From NCBI RefSeq assembly GCF_900188165.1, contig NZ_FZOS01000004.1, positions 1 to 64,000 on the forward strand: DNA of 64,000 nt. Direction: 5' to 3'. This DNA is from Edaphosphingomonas laterariae (GTDB lineage Bacteria > Pseudomonadota > Alphaproteobacteria > Sphingomonadales > Sphingomonadaceae). The translations under genes were made by a program, and so were the position numbers. Every line of letters begins with the position of its first letter. The first letter of the stretch is position 1. Below are positions 7,420 to 16,833 of this stretch, piece after piece. The notes under the pieces were generated by a model. It saw nothing but the letters and a program-made list of their open reading frames with translations. It was not told where the DNA came from and ran no database searches.

Positions 7420-9558
7420 TCAGGCCCGGCGCAGCAGCGGCGGTTCGTCCGCCGTGATCTGCAACGCCACCAGCGTTTCGACGTCGAGGATCAGCGCGAC
7501 GCGGCCATCACCCAATATGGTTGCGCCGGCGCAGCCGGGCACCGGCTTGTAATTCGTCTCCAGGCTTTTGATCACCACCTGCCGCTGATCGACGATGGCA
7601 TCGACCATCAGCACGGCCTGGCCAAACTCCTCCGTCTCGACGACGATCAGCACCGCCTGGGTGGGATCGTCCGCCGCGCCGGAAAGCCCCAACTGATCCG
7701 CGACCGACAGCACCGGCAAATAGGCGCCACGCACATCCAGCACATGCTGGCCCGGCCCCATCCGTTTCACCTCGCCATGGCTCGGCCGCAGGCTTTCGAT
7801 GATGTGGGTCAACGGAATGACATAGGTCTGATCGCCGACCGACACGATCATGCCGTCCAGAATGGCCAGCGTCAGCGGCAGCGCCAATGTGAAGACGGAT
7901 CCCTTGCCCGGCGTCGACGCGATCGCGATCCGCCCGCCCAGCGCCTGCACATTCTGGCGCACGACATCCATGCCAACGCCGCGCCCGGAGATGTTGGACA
8001 CCGCCTTCGCGGTAGAAAAGCCCGGCGCGAAGATCAGATTGTCGATCTCCTCGTCGGTCAGCCGCGCATCCTGCGCGACGATCCCGCGCTCCACGGCAAG
8101 CGCCAGAACGCGTTCGCGGTCGATGCCCTTGCCGTCATCTTCCACGGTAATGATGATCCGGCCGCTGCGATGCTCCGCCGCCAGCCGCACCATGCCTTCG
8201 GGATCCTTGCCCGCCGCGATGCGATCGGCCGGGCTTTCAATGCCATGATCCACCGAGTTGCGGATCAGATGGGTCAGCGGCTCACCGATCCGCTCGATCA
8301 CGGTCTTGTCGAGCTCGGTCGCCTCGCCCTCCAGTTCCAGCCGCACCCGCTTCCCGGTCTGCGCCTCAAGCTCGCGCACGATGCGCGGGACGCGGCTGAA
8401 CACCGATTTCACCGGCTGCGCGCGGATCGACATCGCGCTGTCCTGCAATTCGCGGGTCAGATGATCGAGATCGGTGAGTTGCTGGATCGCGGACTGGCCG
8501 CAATCCTGCAATTGCTGGGCAAGCATCGCCTGCGTGATGACGAGTTCGCCGACCAGATTGACCAGCCGGTCGAGCTTGTCGAGATCGACGCGAATGGTCT
8601 GCCCCGCGGTCGCCGCAGCGACCGGAGCTTGCACCGGCTTCACCGGCTCCGGCACGGCCGATTTGATCGGCACGACATTGGTCGCCGCTTCGGGCTGCGA
8701 AGACGGCGGCGGATCGACCGGAAGCGCATTTGCCGGAGCTGGCGGCTCCTCCGGTTCGACCCCGTCCTGTTCGATCCGCAGCTCGCAATCTTCGGCGACG
8801 AACTCGAACACTTCTTCGATCGCCGCCCGGTTGACATGGCCGGGCACAGTCAGGGTCCAGCCCAGATAGGCGCCCTCCGCCTCGAAGCGATCGAGCGTGG
8901 GGATCTGCGAGGTGTCGGCCGACTGCATCTCGCCACCCAGCGCAACCAGTTCGCGCAGCAGCAGCAGCGGCTCCCCGCCATTGTGCAGCGCGCCGCGCGC
9001 GGGGCGCAACGTCACGCGCCACGGCGACGTGGCCGGCAGCGCAGCCGGCTCTCCAAGGTCGAGATCGCCTGCCTCCAGCCCGCCCAGCAACGCATCGAGA
9101 TCGAAGCTGAGGTCCACGCCCGGCGCGGCCTCGGCGACCGCGAGCGGCTCGGGCGGCGCCTGCACCGCCGGCCTGGGCCGCTCGCCCGATCCGATCGCCT
9201 GCAACATCGCCAGAACCTCGGCATCATCGGGTGCCGACCCGGCGCCACGGATCGCCGCCACATGATCGGACAGGACATCGAAGGCGCGCAGAAGCGTGGT
9301 CATCAGATCGGCTTCGAGCGCCAGTTCCCCGCCACGCAGAAGATCAAGCACGGTTTCGAAATGATGGGTGAAGGATTGCAGCGCGGCGAAGCCGAAGGCC
9401 CCCGCCCCGCCCTTGATCGAATGGACAGCGCGGAAGACGGTGTTGATCGTCTCGCCATCATGCTCGCCCGCGCGGCAGGCCATCAGCCCGGCTTCGGCGC
9501 TGGCCAGCCCTTCGTCGCACTCCTGGAAGAAGATCCCCTGGATTTCCTCGTTGGTCAT
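7420..9558 (-). CDS. cheA: Chemotaxis histidine kinase CheA
   Basis: 712 residues. Domains in order: HPt with phospho-acceptor His46 (AVHSIKGGAG); an Ala/Glu/Pro-rich linker; a probable P2-like domain (about 175-265); a Pro/Ala linker; dimerisation helices (from about 335); the ATPase domain with N box HLIRNSVDHGIE, G1 DDGKGID and G2 GRGVGMDVV; and a CheW-like P5 domain. It autophosphorylates in response to MCP state and passes phosphate to CheY and CheB. The start overlaps the STAS gene by ATGA. Confidence 0.95.
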   Translation of the reverse strand: MTNEEIQGIFFQECDEGLASAEAGLMACRAGEHDGETINTVFRAVHSIKGGAGAFGFAALQSFTHHFETVLDLLRGGELALEADLMTTLLRAFDVLSDHVAAIRGAGSAPDDAEVLAMLQAIGSGERPRPAVQAPPEPLAVAEAAPGVDLSFDLDALLGGLEAGDLDLGEPAALPATSPWRVTLRPARGALHNGGEPLLLLRELVALGGEMQSADTSQIPTLDRFEAEGAYLGWTLTVPGHVNRAAIEEVFEFVAEDCELRIEQDGVEPEEPPAPANALPVDPPPSSQPEAATNVVPIKSAVPEPVKPVQAPVAAATAGQTIRVDLDKLDRLVNLVGELVITQAMLAQQLQDCGQSAIQQLTDLDHLTRELQDSAMSIRAQPVKSVFSRVPRIVRELEAQTGKRVRLELEGEATELDKTVIERIGEPLTHLIRNSVDHGIESPADRIAAGKDPEGMVRLAAEHRSGRIIITVEDDGKGIDRERVLALAVERGIVAQDARLTDEEIDNLIFAPGFSTAKAVSNISGRGVGMDVVRQNVQALGGRIAIASTPGKGSVFTLALPLTLAILDGMIVSVGDQTYVIPLTHIIESLRPSHGEVKRMGPGQHVLDVRGAYLPVLSVADQLGLSGAADDPTQAVLIVVETEEFGQAVLMVDAIVDQRQVVIKSLETNYKPVPGCAGATILGDGRVALILDVETLVALQITADEPPLLRRA

Positions 9559-9845
9559 GCGGCCTCTCCATCGGCCATCGCGAACGGCAGGCTGGCGGCC
9601 ACGCCGGCAAGCGCACAGGCGTTTTTCAATGCGTCCGATGGCGCGGCGATCGTCAGATCGATGCCGGCCGCAATGGCCGAGCGATGGGCGCTCAGGAGAA
9701 GCTGGATGCCGGCCTGGCCGATCTGCTCCACCCCGTCCGCCAGCAGCGCGATACCGGCGTCGGCCTGCACCGCTTCACGCAGTTCGGGCACGAGCAGCGA
9801 TACCGCCTCCCGGTCCATCACCGGCAGCAAGTTAATGCGCCTCAT
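9555..9845 (-). CDS. STAS-domain protein of the chemotaxis operon
   Basis: 96 residues, one STAS domain (residues 5-90). In anti-sigma antagonists the loop before the long helix reads D-S-S-G, with the second Ser phosphorylated. Here the aligned segment is VEQIGQAGIQLLLSAH, so Asp and both Ser are replaced (G, Q, A) and classical phospho-control is unlikely. It starts 14 bases after the MCP gene and overlaps cheA by ATGA, so it is part of the core operon. The role may be protein-protein interaction with CheA or the receptor; this is inferred. Confidence 0.8.
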   Translation of the reverse strand: MRRINLLPVMDREAVSLLVPELREAVQADAGIALLADGVEQIGQAGIQLLLSAHRSAIAAGIDLTIAAPSDALKNACALAGVAASLPFAMADGEAA

Positions 9846-9859
9846 CCGGCCGCTCCGCT

Positions 9860-11656
9860 TCAGAATTCCGTCCAGTCGTCGTCGTGGGCGGCGGCGATGG
9901 CGAGATTGCCCTGCATCATCGGCACCCCGCGACGCTTGGCCTTCGGCTTCGGCCTGGTCGCCACCGCGACCGCGCCGACCTTGAAGCGCTGCACCAGCGC
10001 GGCCAGTTGATCCGCCTCCGACGCCAGGCTGCGCGCGGCAGCGGTGGATTCTTCCACCATGGCGGCGTTCTGCTGCGTCATCTTGTCCATATCGGCGACG
10101 GCGGTGTTCACCTGCTGCATGCTGGCCGCCTGTGCCTCGGCCGATGCCGAAATCTGCGTGGCCAGCGTCGCGATCTCCGCCACCTTGGCGACGATGCGAT
10201 CCAGTGCCTCGCCGGTCTGGCCGACAAGCTGGACGCCCGATTCCACCTGCTTCGAACTTGCCCCGATCAGGCCCTTGATGTCCTTGGCGGCATCGGCCGA
10301 TCGCTGGGCCAGCGCGCGCACTTCGTTCGCGACGACGGCAAAGCCCTTGCCCGCATCGCCCGCGCGCGCCGCTTCCACGCCGGCGTTCAGCGCCAGCAAG
10401 TTGGTCTGGAAGGCGATGCCGTCGATCACCCCGATGATCTGCGCGATTTCCTGCGCCGACCGCTCGATCTCGCCCATCGCGACCACCGCCTCGCGAACAA
10501 TGCGACCGCCCTGCTCGGCATCGTCATGCGCTTCGGCCACCGTGCGATTGGCATGGGCCGCGCCCTTCGCCGTCTCGCGCACGGCGGAGGTGATCTGGTC
10601 CATCGCCGCGGCGGTTTCCTCCAGCGACGCGGCCTGCTGCTCGGTCCGCCGCGAAAGATCGTCCGATGCCTGGCTGATCTCGCCCGCACCGGTGTGGATG
10701 CTGTCCGCGCTCTGCAGCACGCCGGAAATCGCGTCGCGCAATTGCTCGGCCGCCGCGTTGAAATCATGGCGCAGCGTTTCATAGCCTTCGGGCAGCGTGT
10801 CGATCCGCACGTCCAGCTCGCCCTCCGCCATGCGGCGCAGGCCGAACCCGACGGTATCCACCATTTCGGTCATGCCGCGATCGGCGTCGCGCTTGGCCCG
10901 GCTCACATTGCGCAGTTCGACCGCCGCGCGCGCAAGATCGCCGATCTCGTCGCTGCGCCCCGCGCCGCCGATCGTGATGTCCAACCGTCCTTCGGCAATG
11001 TCCTTCAGCGCGTTGCTGGCCGAGGCCAGATCGTCCGCAATCGCCGTGCGGGTGCGCTTCAGCAGCGCCATCAGCCGCCAGCTCAGCGCGGCCAGTGCCG
11101 CGATCATGGCCAGTGCCATGCCCATCTTGGTCCAGAACTGGGTGGATTCGTTCGCGGCCATCGCCTCGACGAACGGGTTGCGCAGGCTTTCGATCGCGTC
11201 GTCGATCTCGCCGCCCAGCCGGCTCATTTCGGCCAGACCCTCCGGTGTGCGCTGCGCCGGGTCCGCCATCTTCAACGACAGCGCCACATAGGCATCGGTC
11301 GACGTGTCGATGCGATCGAGCACATTCTGGTCGCGCGCCGCCACATTGCCGCGCATCGCCGCAACCGCATCGGCGAAATCGCCGGCATTGCTGTTGACCT
11401 CGGCGATCGATTGCTTGGTGGGGATGGTCGCCGCGCGATAGATGTCGCGCTCCAGCGACGCGAAGTCCTTCTCCAGCAACGCCACGCCGAGCGTGCTGTT
11501 CGAAACGGCATTGCCGCGCTTGATGGTGTAGAGATCGGCCGCCGCGCCGGCGGCGGTCAGCCCAAGGACGACACCGCCCAGGACAAGGAACATGCGGCGC
11601 TGCTGGTTCAGCCGCTCGCCGATAGTCAGTTGTTCGCGCCCTGCAACCTCAAGCAT
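9860..11656 (-). CDS. Methyl-accepting chemotaxis protein
   Basis: 598 residues from ATG 11656, which has AAGGG eight bases upstream; a TTG two codons earlier is less likely. Layout: TM1 (about 22-44), a periplasmic four-helix-bundle-like region, TM2 (about 175-200), two HAMP-like stretches, and a long cytoplasmic coiled coil with the hairpin tip IAFQTNLLALNAGVEAARAG. The C-terminus ends DDWTEF, matching the W-x-x-F pentapeptide that tethers CheR or CheB in E. coli Tar/Tsr. It is the first gene of the che operon. The ligand cannot be inferred. Confidence 0.93.
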   Translation of the reverse strand: MLEVAGREQLTIGERLNQQRRMFLVLGGVVLGLTAAGAAADLYTIKRGNAVSNSTLGVALLEKDFASLERDIYRAATIPTKQSIAEVNSNAGDFADAVAAMRGNVAARDQNVLDRIDTSTDAYVALSLKMADPAQRTPEGLAEMSRLGGEIDDAIESLRNPFVEAMAANESTQFWTKMGMALAMIAALAALSWRLMALLKRTRTAIADDLASASNALKDIAEGRLDITIGGAGRSDEIGDLARAAVELRNVSRAKRDADRGMTEMVDTVGFGLRRMAEGELDVRIDTLPEGYETLRHDFNAAAEQLRDAISGVLQSADSIHTGAGEISQASDDLSRRTEQQAASLEETAAAMDQITSAVRETAKGAAHANRTVAEAHDDAEQGGRIVREAVVAMGEIERSAQEIAQIIGVIDGIAFQTNLLALNAGVEAARAGDAGKGFAVVANEVRALAQRSADAAKDIKGLIGASSKQVESGVQLVGQTGEALDRIVAKVAEIATLATQISASAEAQAASMQQVNTAVADMDKMTQQNAAMVEESTAAARSLASEADQLAALVQRFKVGAVAVATRPKPKAKRRGVPMMQGNLAIAAAHDDDWTEF

Positions 11657-11783
11657 CTTCAATCCCTTGCCCCACAGCCGGCGATGCCGCCGAAATCATT
11701 CAGGGCAAGGCTAGAGGAAGAGAGTTAACCGATCGGAAATCATGGGCCCGATCGCAGGACGCAGATCTGGCCGCGCAGAGCCG

Positions 11784-11821
11784 GATGGGGATCGCGGATG
11801 GCAATATCCGCGATCCCCATC
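11784..11821. terminator. Long perfect hairpin downstream of ndk
   Basis: A 16-bp perfect stem (11784-11799 with 11806-11821) and a 6-base loop lie seven bases past the ndk stop. There is no clear T run on either side, so it may be a rho-assisted terminator or an mRNA 3'-end stabiliser that isolates ndk from the chemotaxis operon, whose first gene begins about 130 bases downstream on the same strand. Confidence 0.6.
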
Positions 11822-11827
11822 GGAAAA

Positions 11828-12250
11828 TCAGCCGACGATTTCTTCCGGCTTGAAGAAGAAGGCGATTTCGATGCCGGCATTTTCAAGGCTGTCCGAACCA
11901 TGGACCGAGTTCGCCTCGATCGATTCGGCGAATTCCTTGCGGATCGTGCCCGGCTCGGCATTTTCGGGGTTGGTGGCGCCCATCACTTCGCGGTTGCGGG
12001 CAACGGCATTCTCGCCTTCCAGCACCTGCACGACCACCGGGCCGGAGATCATGAAGCTGACGAGATCGTTGAAGAAGGGGCGTTCACGGTGGACGCCGTA
12101 AAAGCCTTCAGCCTGATCCTTCGTCATGTGAATGCGCTTGGACGCGACGATGCGCAGGCCGGCTTCTTCCAGCTTGGCGGCGATCGCGCCGGTCAGGTTG
12201 CGACGCGTGGCGTCGGGCTTGATGATCGAGAAGGTGCGTTCGGTCGCCAT
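11828..12250 (-). CDS. ndk: Nucleoside diphosphate kinase
   Basis: 140 residues, the normal length for the family. It begins [17 protein letters not shown] and carries the active-site segment NSVHGSDS, whose His is phosphorylated in the ping-pong transfer from ATP to other NDPs. It balances cytoplasmic nucleoside triphosphates. The gene is followed by a perfect hairpin. The 148-base region upstream, before holC, probably holds its own promoter; no feature stands out there. Confidence 0.96.
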   Translation of the reverse strand: MATERTFSIIKPDATRRNLTGAIAAKLEEAGLRIVASKRIHMTKDQAEGFYGVHRERPFFNDLVSFMISGPVVVQVLEGENAVARNREVMGATNPENAEPGTIRKEFAESIEANSVHGSDSLENAGIEIAFFFKPEEIVG

Positions 12251-12398
12251 GGCCGAGCGGGCTCCATATTTCGAGTGATGGGAAAAGTTGCGGCTCCCTA
12301 CTCTCTGAACCCGCCCGAAGCAAGCGGACAGGCGCGCCCGCACGCCCGAACCGCACGCCCGCGCCGGCCATCTGCCGCACGGCGATGACCGGTCCGAT

Positions 12399-12839
12399 TC
12401 AGGCCGCCTTGGCCCAGCGCCCCGCTTCGTCCTGCTTCCAGAAATTGCGCTCGACGCCGTCGCGCCCGGCCAGCGCCTTCCACGCCATGCGCGCGGCATC
12501 GATCGTCGCATCGTCGAAGAAATGGAAGGCGCGATCGAAGGCCAGGGCCTCGTCGCGCCAAAGCCCGTCGACCAGCGCCACGTTGCGGGCGCCATTGGCG
12601 GGATCGACAGCGCCGGCAATCAGCACCGGCTGTGCTGCCCCGTCGCCATCCTGCGCCCGGCCATGCGGCAGGAAGCTATCCGGCGCATAGGTCCATAATT
12701 GCTGGTCGAGCCGCGCCGCCAGCCCGTCATCCTCGCAAATGACGAGCAGGCGGCCACCATCCGCGAGCACGCGTTCGGCAATGCGCGGCAGCACCCGCTC
12801 GATCGGGCTCGCGGCGAGATGGTAGAAATCGACCTGCAA
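12399..12839 (-). CDS. holC: DNA polymerase III chi subunit
   Basis: 146 residues starting with TTG at 12839 ([11 protein letters not shown]); no in-frame ATG gives a better N-terminus. Family features are the VDFYHL opening, the [16 protein letters not shown] segment, SFLPHG, and the terminal [10 protein letters not shown]. Chi links the clamp-loader psi subunit to single-strand binding protein. The gene lies 15 bases after pepA, the common pepA-holC pairing in proteobacteria. Confidence 0.9.
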   Translation of the reverse strand: MQVDFYHLAASPIERVLPRIAERVLADGGRLLVICEDDGLAARLDQQLWTYAPDSFLPHGRAQDGDGAAQPVLIAGAVDPANGARNVALVDGLWRDEALAFDRAFHFFDDATIDAARMAWKALAGRDGVERNFWKQDEAGRWAKAA

Positions 12840-12854
12840 CGCGATCCGCCCCGA

Positions 12855-14348
12855 TCAGCCTTCGTAGCGGTCGGCGATCAGCCGGTCGAGCAGGCGCACG
12901 CCATAGCCGGTCGCCCCCTTGTCCCACAGCGCGCCGGGCTTGGCGGCCCACACCATGCCGGCGATGTCGAGATGCGCCCAGCGGACGCCATCCTCCACGA
13001 AACGCTGCAGGAACTGCGCGGCGGTGATCGACCCGGCATCGCGCGGGCCGACATTCTTGATGTCGGCAATGGGGCTGTCGATCAGCTTGTCATAGACATC
13101 GGAAAGCGGGAACCGCCACAATTTGTCGCCCGAAGCCTTGCCGGCGGCGAGCAGGTGATCGGCCAGTTCGTCGCTGTTGGAAAACAGCCCGCCATGTTCG
13201 TGGCCAAGCGCAATGATCATCGCGCCCGTCAGCGTCGCCAGGTCGATCACGGTCTTCACGCCATGGGTCTTCTGCACCCAGGTGATCGCGTCGCACAGCA
13301 CCAGCCGCCCTTCGGCATCGGTGTTGATCGCCTCGATCGTCTGGCCGGACATGCTGGTGACGACATCACCCGGGCGCTGCGCCTTGCCGTCGGGCATGTT
13401 TTCCACAAGGCCGCACACGCCGATCACGTGCGCCTTCGCCTTGCGGCCGGCCAGCGCCTTCATCGCGCCGGCAACCGCCGCCGCGCCGCCCATGTCCCAC
13501 TTCATGTCTTCCATGCCGGCCGCCGGCTTGATGGAGATGCCGCCGGTATCGAAGGTCACGCCCTTGCCGACGAAGGCGATCGGCGGCTTGGCGCCACCGG
13601 TGCCGTCCCACTTCATCACCAGAAGCCGGGCCGGACGCGCCGAACCCTGCGCCACGCCGAGCAGCGCGCCCATGCCAAGCTTGGTCATCGCCGCTTCGTC
13701 GAGCACCTCGATCTCGACGCCCAGGTCCTTCAGCCCCTGGCAGCGTTCGACGAAGCTTTCGGGATAGATGATGTTGGCCGGTTCGCTGACCAGCTGGCGG
13801 GTGAGGTCGATACCGTCGGCCAGCGCCTTCAGCGCCGTCCAGCTTTCCTCGGCACGGGCCACGAATGCGTCGTCCGCGCCGACCAGCACGATCTCCGTCA
13901 GGCTGGGCTTCGCCTTGGCCGACAGCTTGGTGCGATAAGTGTCGTGCCGCCAGCCGCGCAGCAGCGCACCGAAAGCCAGATGGGCCGCCGCCGTCGCCGC
14001 ATCGCCAACCGGCGCCTTGCCGAAATCGACGACGAGGCGGGTTTCGCCCGACGTCAGCAACCGCGCCGTCAGCGCGCCGCCCGCCTGCTCGCAACCGGTG
14101 CGTTCCGCATCGCCCCTCGTGCCGGTGCCGACCAGCAGCAGCCGGCGAACATCGTCGCCTTCCGGCACCACCGCCTCGGCAACCGCGCCCGCTTCTCCTT
14201 CGAAGCGCGCGCCGGCGGCCGCGCGCCGGACGATCGCCAGCGCCGCCCCGTCCAGCCCCGCGCGGTCGGCCGCGCCGGAACCGGAATTGACCGGCAATGC
14301 CAGGACATAATCACCCTCGGGCCGGGCGGAGGCAAAACGCACCTGCAT
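12855..14348 (-). CDS. pepA: Leucyl aminopeptidase (M17)
   Basis: 497 residues from ATG 14348 (MQVRFASA). The frame is open upstream, but that extension lacks conservation. The C-terminal catalytic domain has the two-metal site: GKGVTFDTGGISIKP (Lys, Asp) and the family signature NTDAEGRL (Asp, Glu, catalytic Arg). It is a cytoplasmic hexameric exopeptidase for N-terminal residues. It is transcribed divergently from lptD, with 167 bases between the two starts, and is followed closely by holC. Confidence 0.94.
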   Translation of the reverse strand: MQVRFASARPEGDYVLALPVNSGSGAADRAGLDGAALAIVRRAAAGARFEGEAGAVAEAVVPEGDDVRRLLLVGTGTRGDAERTGCEQAGGALTARLLTSGETRLVVDFGKAPVGDAATAAAHLAFGALLRGWRHDTYRTKLSAKAKPSLTEIVLVGADDAFVARAEESWTALKALADGIDLTRQLVSEPANIIYPESFVERCQGLKDLGVEIEVLDEAAMTKLGMGALLGVAQGSARPARLLVMKWDGTGGAKPPIAFVGKGVTFDTGGISIKPAAGMEDMKWDMGGAAAVAGAMKALAGRKAKAHVIGVCGLVENMPDGKAQRPGDVVTSMSGQTIEAINTDAEGRLVLCDAITWVQKTHGVKTVIDLATLTGAMIIALGHEHGGLFSNSDELADHLLAAGKASGDKLWRFPLSDVYDKLIDSPIADIKNVGPRDAGSITAAQFLQRFVEDGVRWAHLDIAGMVWAAKPGALWDKGATGYGVRLLDRLIADRYEG

Positions 14349-14515
14349 CGAACACGCATCCTTCTGCTGAACTCTTCTTTCCCCTCTAGGCGAGCCGGGC
14401 CGTGCTGGCAAAGCGTGCGCGTGAAACGGATCGACGTATGCGGGCGTTGCAGCGGACGGGCGGCGGTGCGATAGGCGGCGTCTGCCGTTCGTCTCGGCCC
14501 TGCCTGTGGGGGATT

Positions 14516-16765
14516 GTGATCCAGTTCAAGCCGATATGCCTGACCGCCCTGCCGCTGGCCCTTGCGCTGGCGCAACCGGCGTTCGCCCAGGATCTGCAGG
14601 ATCGCCCGCAAGGCCCGCCGCCCGCCGGTGGCGCGCCGGTGCCCGACAATGACGAAGAGATCACGTTCAGCGCAACGTCGCTGGAATATGATCAGGATGC
14701 CGAAATCGTTACCGCCACGGGCGATGTCCGCATGCTGCGCGCCGGCAACCGGCTGCGCGCCGACAAGGTGGTGTGGAATCGCAAGACGGGCGAAGTGACG
14801 GCCGAAGGCGACGTCGCGGTGGTCAACCCCGCCGGCGACACCGCTTATGGCGAAAATGTGCGGCTGACCGATACGCTGAAGGACGGCGTGATCGAAAATA
14901 TGCTGCTGGTGCTCGATGATGGCGGCCGCCTCGCCGCCGATCGGGCGACGCGGGTCAATGGCGTGTCGACGCTGGAACATGCCGCCTACACGCCCTGTAA
15001 TGTCACCGATTCGTCGAACTGCCCGAAAACGCCGTCCTGGCAGATCACTGCCGTGCGGGTTGTCCACGATCCCGTGCGCCGCCGCATTTCGTACAATAAC
15101 GCCCGGCTCAACTTGTTCGGCCTGCCGCTGCTGTGGCTGCCCGGCCTGTCGCACCCGGACGGCAGCGAAGGTGGCGGATCGGGCCTCCTGATGCCCGATG
15201 TGCAATATAGCCGCACCAACGGGTTCGAGCTGGCCCTGCCTTATTACATCCAGCTCGCCCCCAATCGCGATCTTACGCTGACGCCGCACGTTTATTCCAA
15301 GGTGCTGCCGGCGATGGAGGCCGAGTATCGCGAACTGACCTCCCTCGGCGCCTATAAGGTCGGCGGTTTCCTGACATACGGCACCCGCCAGCCGGCGACG
15401 CTGTTGCCCGGCACCACCCCGGCGGAAAGCAGCCGCGACATTCGCGGCTATTTCGAAGCCAATGGCCGCTTCCAGTTCACGCCGGAATGGAGCCTGAGCG
15501 CGTCGACCCGGGTGACGACCGACAAGACCTTCCTGCGCCGCTACGACATTTCGCGCGACGATCGCCTGCGTTCGACCTTCAACGTCGAACGCATCGACGC
15601 CGACAGCTATCTGTCGATCGCGGGCTGGGCCGTGCAGGGCCTGCGCACCGAGGATCGCGGCGGCATGCAGCCGATCGCGCTGCCCGCAATCGATTATCGC
15701 CTGCGGCTCGATGATCCGCTGCTGGGCGGCAAGGTGCAATTGCAGGCCAACAGCCTCGGCATCATCCGCACCGACGGGCAGGACACGCAGCGCGCCTTCA
15801 CCGCCGCGCGCTGGGATCTCCGCCGCTATACGAGCTTCGGGCAGGAACTGGCCCTGACGGCCTATGCCCGTGGCGACGTCTACCATACCGATGAAGTGCT
15901 CGCGACGCTCACCCCCACCTATCGTGGCGACGAAGGCTGGACGGCGCGCGGCATCGCGGCGCTCGCGGCGGACATGCGCTGGCCGTTCGTCGGCGAATTC
16001 ATGGGCGGCACGCAGCGGATCACGCCGCGCCTGCAACTGGTGGCAACGCCGCGCACCAAGAATCTCTCGGTCCCCAATGAGGACGCGCGCGCCGTCGATC
16101 TTGAGGATTCCAACCTCTTCGCGCTCAACCGCTTCGCCGGCTATGATCGGTGGGAGGACAGCAGCCGCGCCACCTATGGCCTCGAATGGGCGGTCGATCT
16201 GCCGCGTTTCTCGCTGAGCAGCATCATCGGGCAAAGCTACCGACTCGACAGCCGCCCCTCGATCCTGCCCGAAGGCACCGGCCTGTCCGGCCGCTATTCG
16301 GATATCGTCGGCCGCACGACGATCAAATATGGCAGCTTCGTCCAGTTCACCCACCGCTTCCGGCTCGACAAGGACAATCTCGCCATCCGCCGGAACGAGA
16401 TCGACGCGACGGTGGGCAGCAGCAAGACCTATGTCACGGCCGCCTATCTGCGCCTCAACCGCGATGTCGACCGGACGATCGAGGACCTGCGCGATCGCGA
16501 GGAACTGCGCCTCGGCGCCCGTGTCCAGTTCGCCAATTACTGGTCGGTGTTCGGATCGACCGTGATCGACCTGACCGGCAATCAGGAAGACCCGCTGGCC
16601 CTGGCCGATGGCTATCAGCCGGTGCGGCACCGCCTGGGCTTCCTGTATGACGACGAGTGCATTGAGCTTGGCGTGACGTGGCGGCGCGATTATGACGACA
16701 CCGGCGACGCGAAGCGCGGCAACACGTTTCTGTTGCGGGTGGCGCTAAAGAATTTGGGCCGCTAA
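14516..16765 (+). CDS. lptD: LPS-assembly outer-membrane protein LptD
   Basis: 749 residues from GTG 14516, preceded by GGGGG a few bases upstream and starting a clear signal peptide (IQFKPICLTALPLALALAQP, cleavage near AFA-Q). ATG/TTG starts further up would bury the signal. Domains: an OstA/LptA-like domain (ITFSATSLEYDQDAEIVTATGDV and following, about 45-170), then a large beta-barrel rich in aromatic and charged strands. It inserts LPS into the outer leaflet together with LptE. Cys pattern differs from E. coli: PCNVTDSSNCP in the N-half and one Cys (DDECIEL) near the end. It is the first gene of lptD-surA-pdxA-rsmA. Confidence 0.92.
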   Translation: MIQFKPICLTALPLALALAQPAFAQDLQDRPQGPPPAGGAPVPDNDEEITFSATSLEYDQDAEIVTATGDVRMLRAGNRLRADKVVWNRKTGEVTAEGDVAVVNPAGDTAYGENVRLTDTLKDGVIENMLLVLDDGGRLAADRATRVNGVSTLEHAAYTPCNVTDSSNCPKTPSWQITAVRVVHDPVRRRISYNNARLNLFGLPLLWLPGLSHPDGSEGGGSGLLMPDVQYSRTNGFELALPYYIQLAPNRDLTLTPHVYSKVLPAMEAEYRELTSLGAYKVGGFLTYGTRQPATLLPGTTPAESSRDIRGYFEANGRFQFTPEWSLSASTRVTTDKTFLRRYDISRDDRLRSTFNVERIDADSYLSIAGWAVQGLRTEDRGGMQPIALPAIDYRLRLDDPLLGGKVQLQANSLGIIRTDGQDTQRAFTAARWDLRRYTSFGQELALTAYARGDVYHTDEVLATLTPTYRGDEGWTARGIAALAADMRWPFVGEFMGGTQRITPRLQLVATPRTKNLSVPNEDARAVDLEDSNLFALNRFAGYDRWEDSSRATYGLEWAVDLPRFSLSSIIGQSYRLDSRPSILPEGTGLSGRYSDIVGRTTIKYGSFVQFTHRFRLDKDNLAIRRNEIDATVGSSKTYVTAAYLRLNRDVDRTIEDLRDREELRLGARVQFANYWSVFGSTVIDLTGNQEDPLALADGYQPVRHRLGFLYDDECIELGVTWRRDYDDTGDAKRGNTFLLRVALKNLGR

Positions 16766-16833
16766 GCCTGCGTTCAGCCGCAAGGGTGCACCGAAGCGCG
16801 CCGTTCAGCGGCCAATTTTCCGATGGGGTGAGA

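Noticed and set aside
7408-9984. Long plus-strand open frame (about 858 codons) opposite cheA
   Set aside because: It is antisense to the clearly coding cheA gene; its translation is rich in His, Arg, Gln and Asp runs typical of reversed high-GC codons, with no domain.
12699-14474. Plus-strand open frame opposite pepA
   Set aside because: The pepA frame carries all M17 motifs; the antisense frame is low-complexity His/Arg/Gln sequence.
14069-16630. Minus-strand open frame of about 850 codons opposite lptD
   Set aside because: The lptD frame has a signal peptide and OstA domain; the antisense frame shows only codon-mirror composition.
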